A DNA stretch of 6,330 bases from Candidatus Omnitrophota bacterium (GTDB lineage: Bacteria; Omnitrophota; Gorgyraeia; Tantalellales; Tantalellaceae), in assembly GCA_023142805.1 (NCBI GenBank), contig JAGLIU010000287.1, positions 1 through 6,330 on the forward strand. Direction: 5' to 3'. Below, piece after piece: positions 5,412 through 6,330 of the stretch (its first letter is position 1; each line of letters starts with the position of its first letter). The notes under the pieces are model-generated. The model was not told the DNA's origin. It was given only the letters and a program-made list of their open reading frames with translations, and did not search any database. A program made the position numbers and the translations under genes.

Positions 5412-5623
5412 AAAACATTGTCATAATAGGGATCAAAGGGTATAAAAAATTTATAAGTCCTTTATTTAAAAGAAATTGCAGGTTTTATCCAAGCTGTTCG
5501 GAATATGCTATAGAAGCGATAGAAATTGATGGATTGGCAAAAGGAAGCCTTAAAGCCGTGTGGAGAATCCTAAAATGTAATCCTTTTTCTCGAGGAGGAT
5601 TTGATCCCGTGAAAAAGAGGTAA
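5408..5623 (+). CDS. yidD: Membrane protein insertion efficiency factor YidD
   Basis: A 71-residue protein of the YidD (DUF37) family, thought to assist YidC/Sec-dependent insertion of inner-membrane proteins at the cytoplasmic face. The N-terminal segment IVIIGIKGYKKFISPLF is an amphipathic helix type. The family signature follows: CRFYPSCSEYAIEAI (24-38, C24 and C30), then KGSLKAVWRILKCNPFSRGG (C57) and FDPV. Length is normal. Its ATG overlaps the rnpA stop, so the two are translationally coupled. yidC follows after 13 bases. Confidence 0.95.
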   Translation: MKNIVIIGIKGYKKFISPLFKRNCRFYPSCSEYAIEAIEIDGLAKGSLKAVWRILKCNPFSRGGFDPVKKR

Positions 5624-5636
5624 AAAAGGAAAATTT

Positions 5637-6330
5637 ATGGAAAAACGATTGATAGTAGCGATTGCGGCATCATTATTGGTTCTTTTGGTGTTTCAAAAAA
5701 TAAACCCGCCAAAAAAAACTCCCACAAAAGGACAAATGACTTTTGTCCCAGCCGAAACAGTAAATAAACAAATCGAGAGAAAAGAAAAATCTTCGGAAGA
5801 AGCGTTTAAAGAACAAGCGCAAACAGAACTCAAGGAAGAAAAAACGGTGATAGAGACCGACACATTTTATTTGTCCTTTTCCGATATAGGGGGAAGCCTG
5901 GAGAAAATAATTTTAAAGGAATATCAGGAGAAAGGACAAGAACAAGTGCTTGTGGACAATTCTTCATCAAAAGAAATGATTTTTGCGATGAAAAGTCCGA
6001 CAATACCGGGTCTCACAAAAAGAAAATTTAAGCAAACAAAAAGCGACAATTTTCTAGCGTATACCTTCGAAGATCCGGGAAAAGTGAAAGTAATAAAAAA
6101 GTACGAGTTTTATAACTCCTTGGATTATATAGTGTTAGATGTTTCAACAAAAAATATATCTTCGGAACATATTTATTTGTCATATCAGCTTAACGGTCCG
6201 ACGAATCTTAAACAAGTGAGCCAAGTAGCAGGAAGAAGTTTTTTGGAAGCATGTACCATGGAAAACGATAAGCTTTGGAAAGTTAAGAGCGGAAAAGCGT
6301 TGCAGAAAAAAACAGGACAGATCTCTTGGA
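5637..6330 (+). CDS. yidC: Membrane protein insertase YidC, N-terminal 231 residues (3' end cut by window edge)
   Basis: YidC/Oxa1-type insertase that inserts and folds inner-membrane proteins alone or with SecYEG. I translated it from ATG 5637, preceded by AAGGA 6 bases upstream, and it stays open to the window edge. Residues 4-19 (RLIVAIAASLLVLLVF) form the N-terminal membrane anchor. A charged Lys/Glu-rich linker (about 24-72) follows, then the start of the periplasmic P1 beta-sandwich domain from about 75 (FYLSFSDIGGSLEKIILKEY). The C-terminal 60KD_IMP insertase domain lies beyond the window. The N-terminal anchor plus P1 domain is the Gram-negative form, unlike the short lipoprotein form of Firmicutes. 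Sequence similarity in P1 is weak, so identity rests on the anchor, P1 pattern and gene order. Confidence 0.92.
   Translation, partial: MEKRLIVAIAASLLVLLVFQKINPPKKTPTKGQMTFVPAETVNKQIERKEKSSEEAFKEQAQTELKEEKTVIETDTFYLSFSDIGGSLEKIILKEYQEKGQEQVLVDNSSSKEMIFAMKSPTIPGLTKRKFKQTKSDNFLAYTFEDPGKVKVIKKYEFYNSLDYIVLDVSTKNISSEHIYLSYQLNGPTNLKQVSQVAGRSFLEACTMENDKLWKVKSGKALQKKTGQISW

Overview
The window is a bacterial chromosome replication-origin neighbourhood, with two divergent gene blocks. It is moderately AT-rich. All the genes are conserved housekeeping genes. I see no CRISPR array, tRNA, rRNA, transposase or phage gene, and no convincing novel multi-gene system. The organism cannot be fixed from this sequence alone. 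The gene order (rpmH-rnpA-yidD-yidC diverging from dnaA-dnaN-DUF721-gyrB) and a YidC with an N-terminal membrane anchor plus a large periplasmic domain point to a diderm, Gram-negative-type bacterium. The GyrB sequence (MYIGDTGKKGLHHLVYEVVD) reminds me of uncultured PVC-related lineages such as Omnitrophota, but that is an impression and low confidence.

Left block, minus strand, read from right to left: dnaA (replication initiator, 3191-4633), the dnaA-dnaN intergenic origin region (2989-3190), dnaN (sliding clamp, 1885-2988), a 231-bp gap filled by a degenerate inverted-repeat element (about 1698-1852), a DUF721/DciA-like gene (1345-1653), and gyrB (1-1324, cut by the window edge inside the TOPRIM domain). 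recF, which often lies between dnaN and gyrB, is absent from that position; only the DUF721 gene is there.

Right block, plus strand: rpmH (ribosomal protein L34, GTG start, 4921-5058), rnpA (RNase P protein, GTG start, 5064-5411), yidD (5408-5623) and yidC (5637 onward, cut by the window edge). These are packed with gaps of 5 bp, a 4-bp overlap and 13 bp, so they are very likely one operon driven by a strong extended -10 promoter at 4839-4866.

Origin logic: perfect TTATCCACA-type DnaA boxes occur in two clusters flanking dnaA. Four lie between dnaA and dnaN, next to an AT-rich stretch with a TAG/TAA/TTG triplet run that resembles a DnaA-trio unwinding element. Two lie in the dnaA leader, downstream of the proposed dnaA promoter. 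This is the arrangement of a bipartite, Bacillus-like oriC with autoregulated dnaA.

The two observations most worth checking are the repeat element that stays open in frame with the 5' end of the DUF721 gene (probably creating a false 49-residue N-terminal extension, or a real repeat-derived one), and the missing recF at the same spot.
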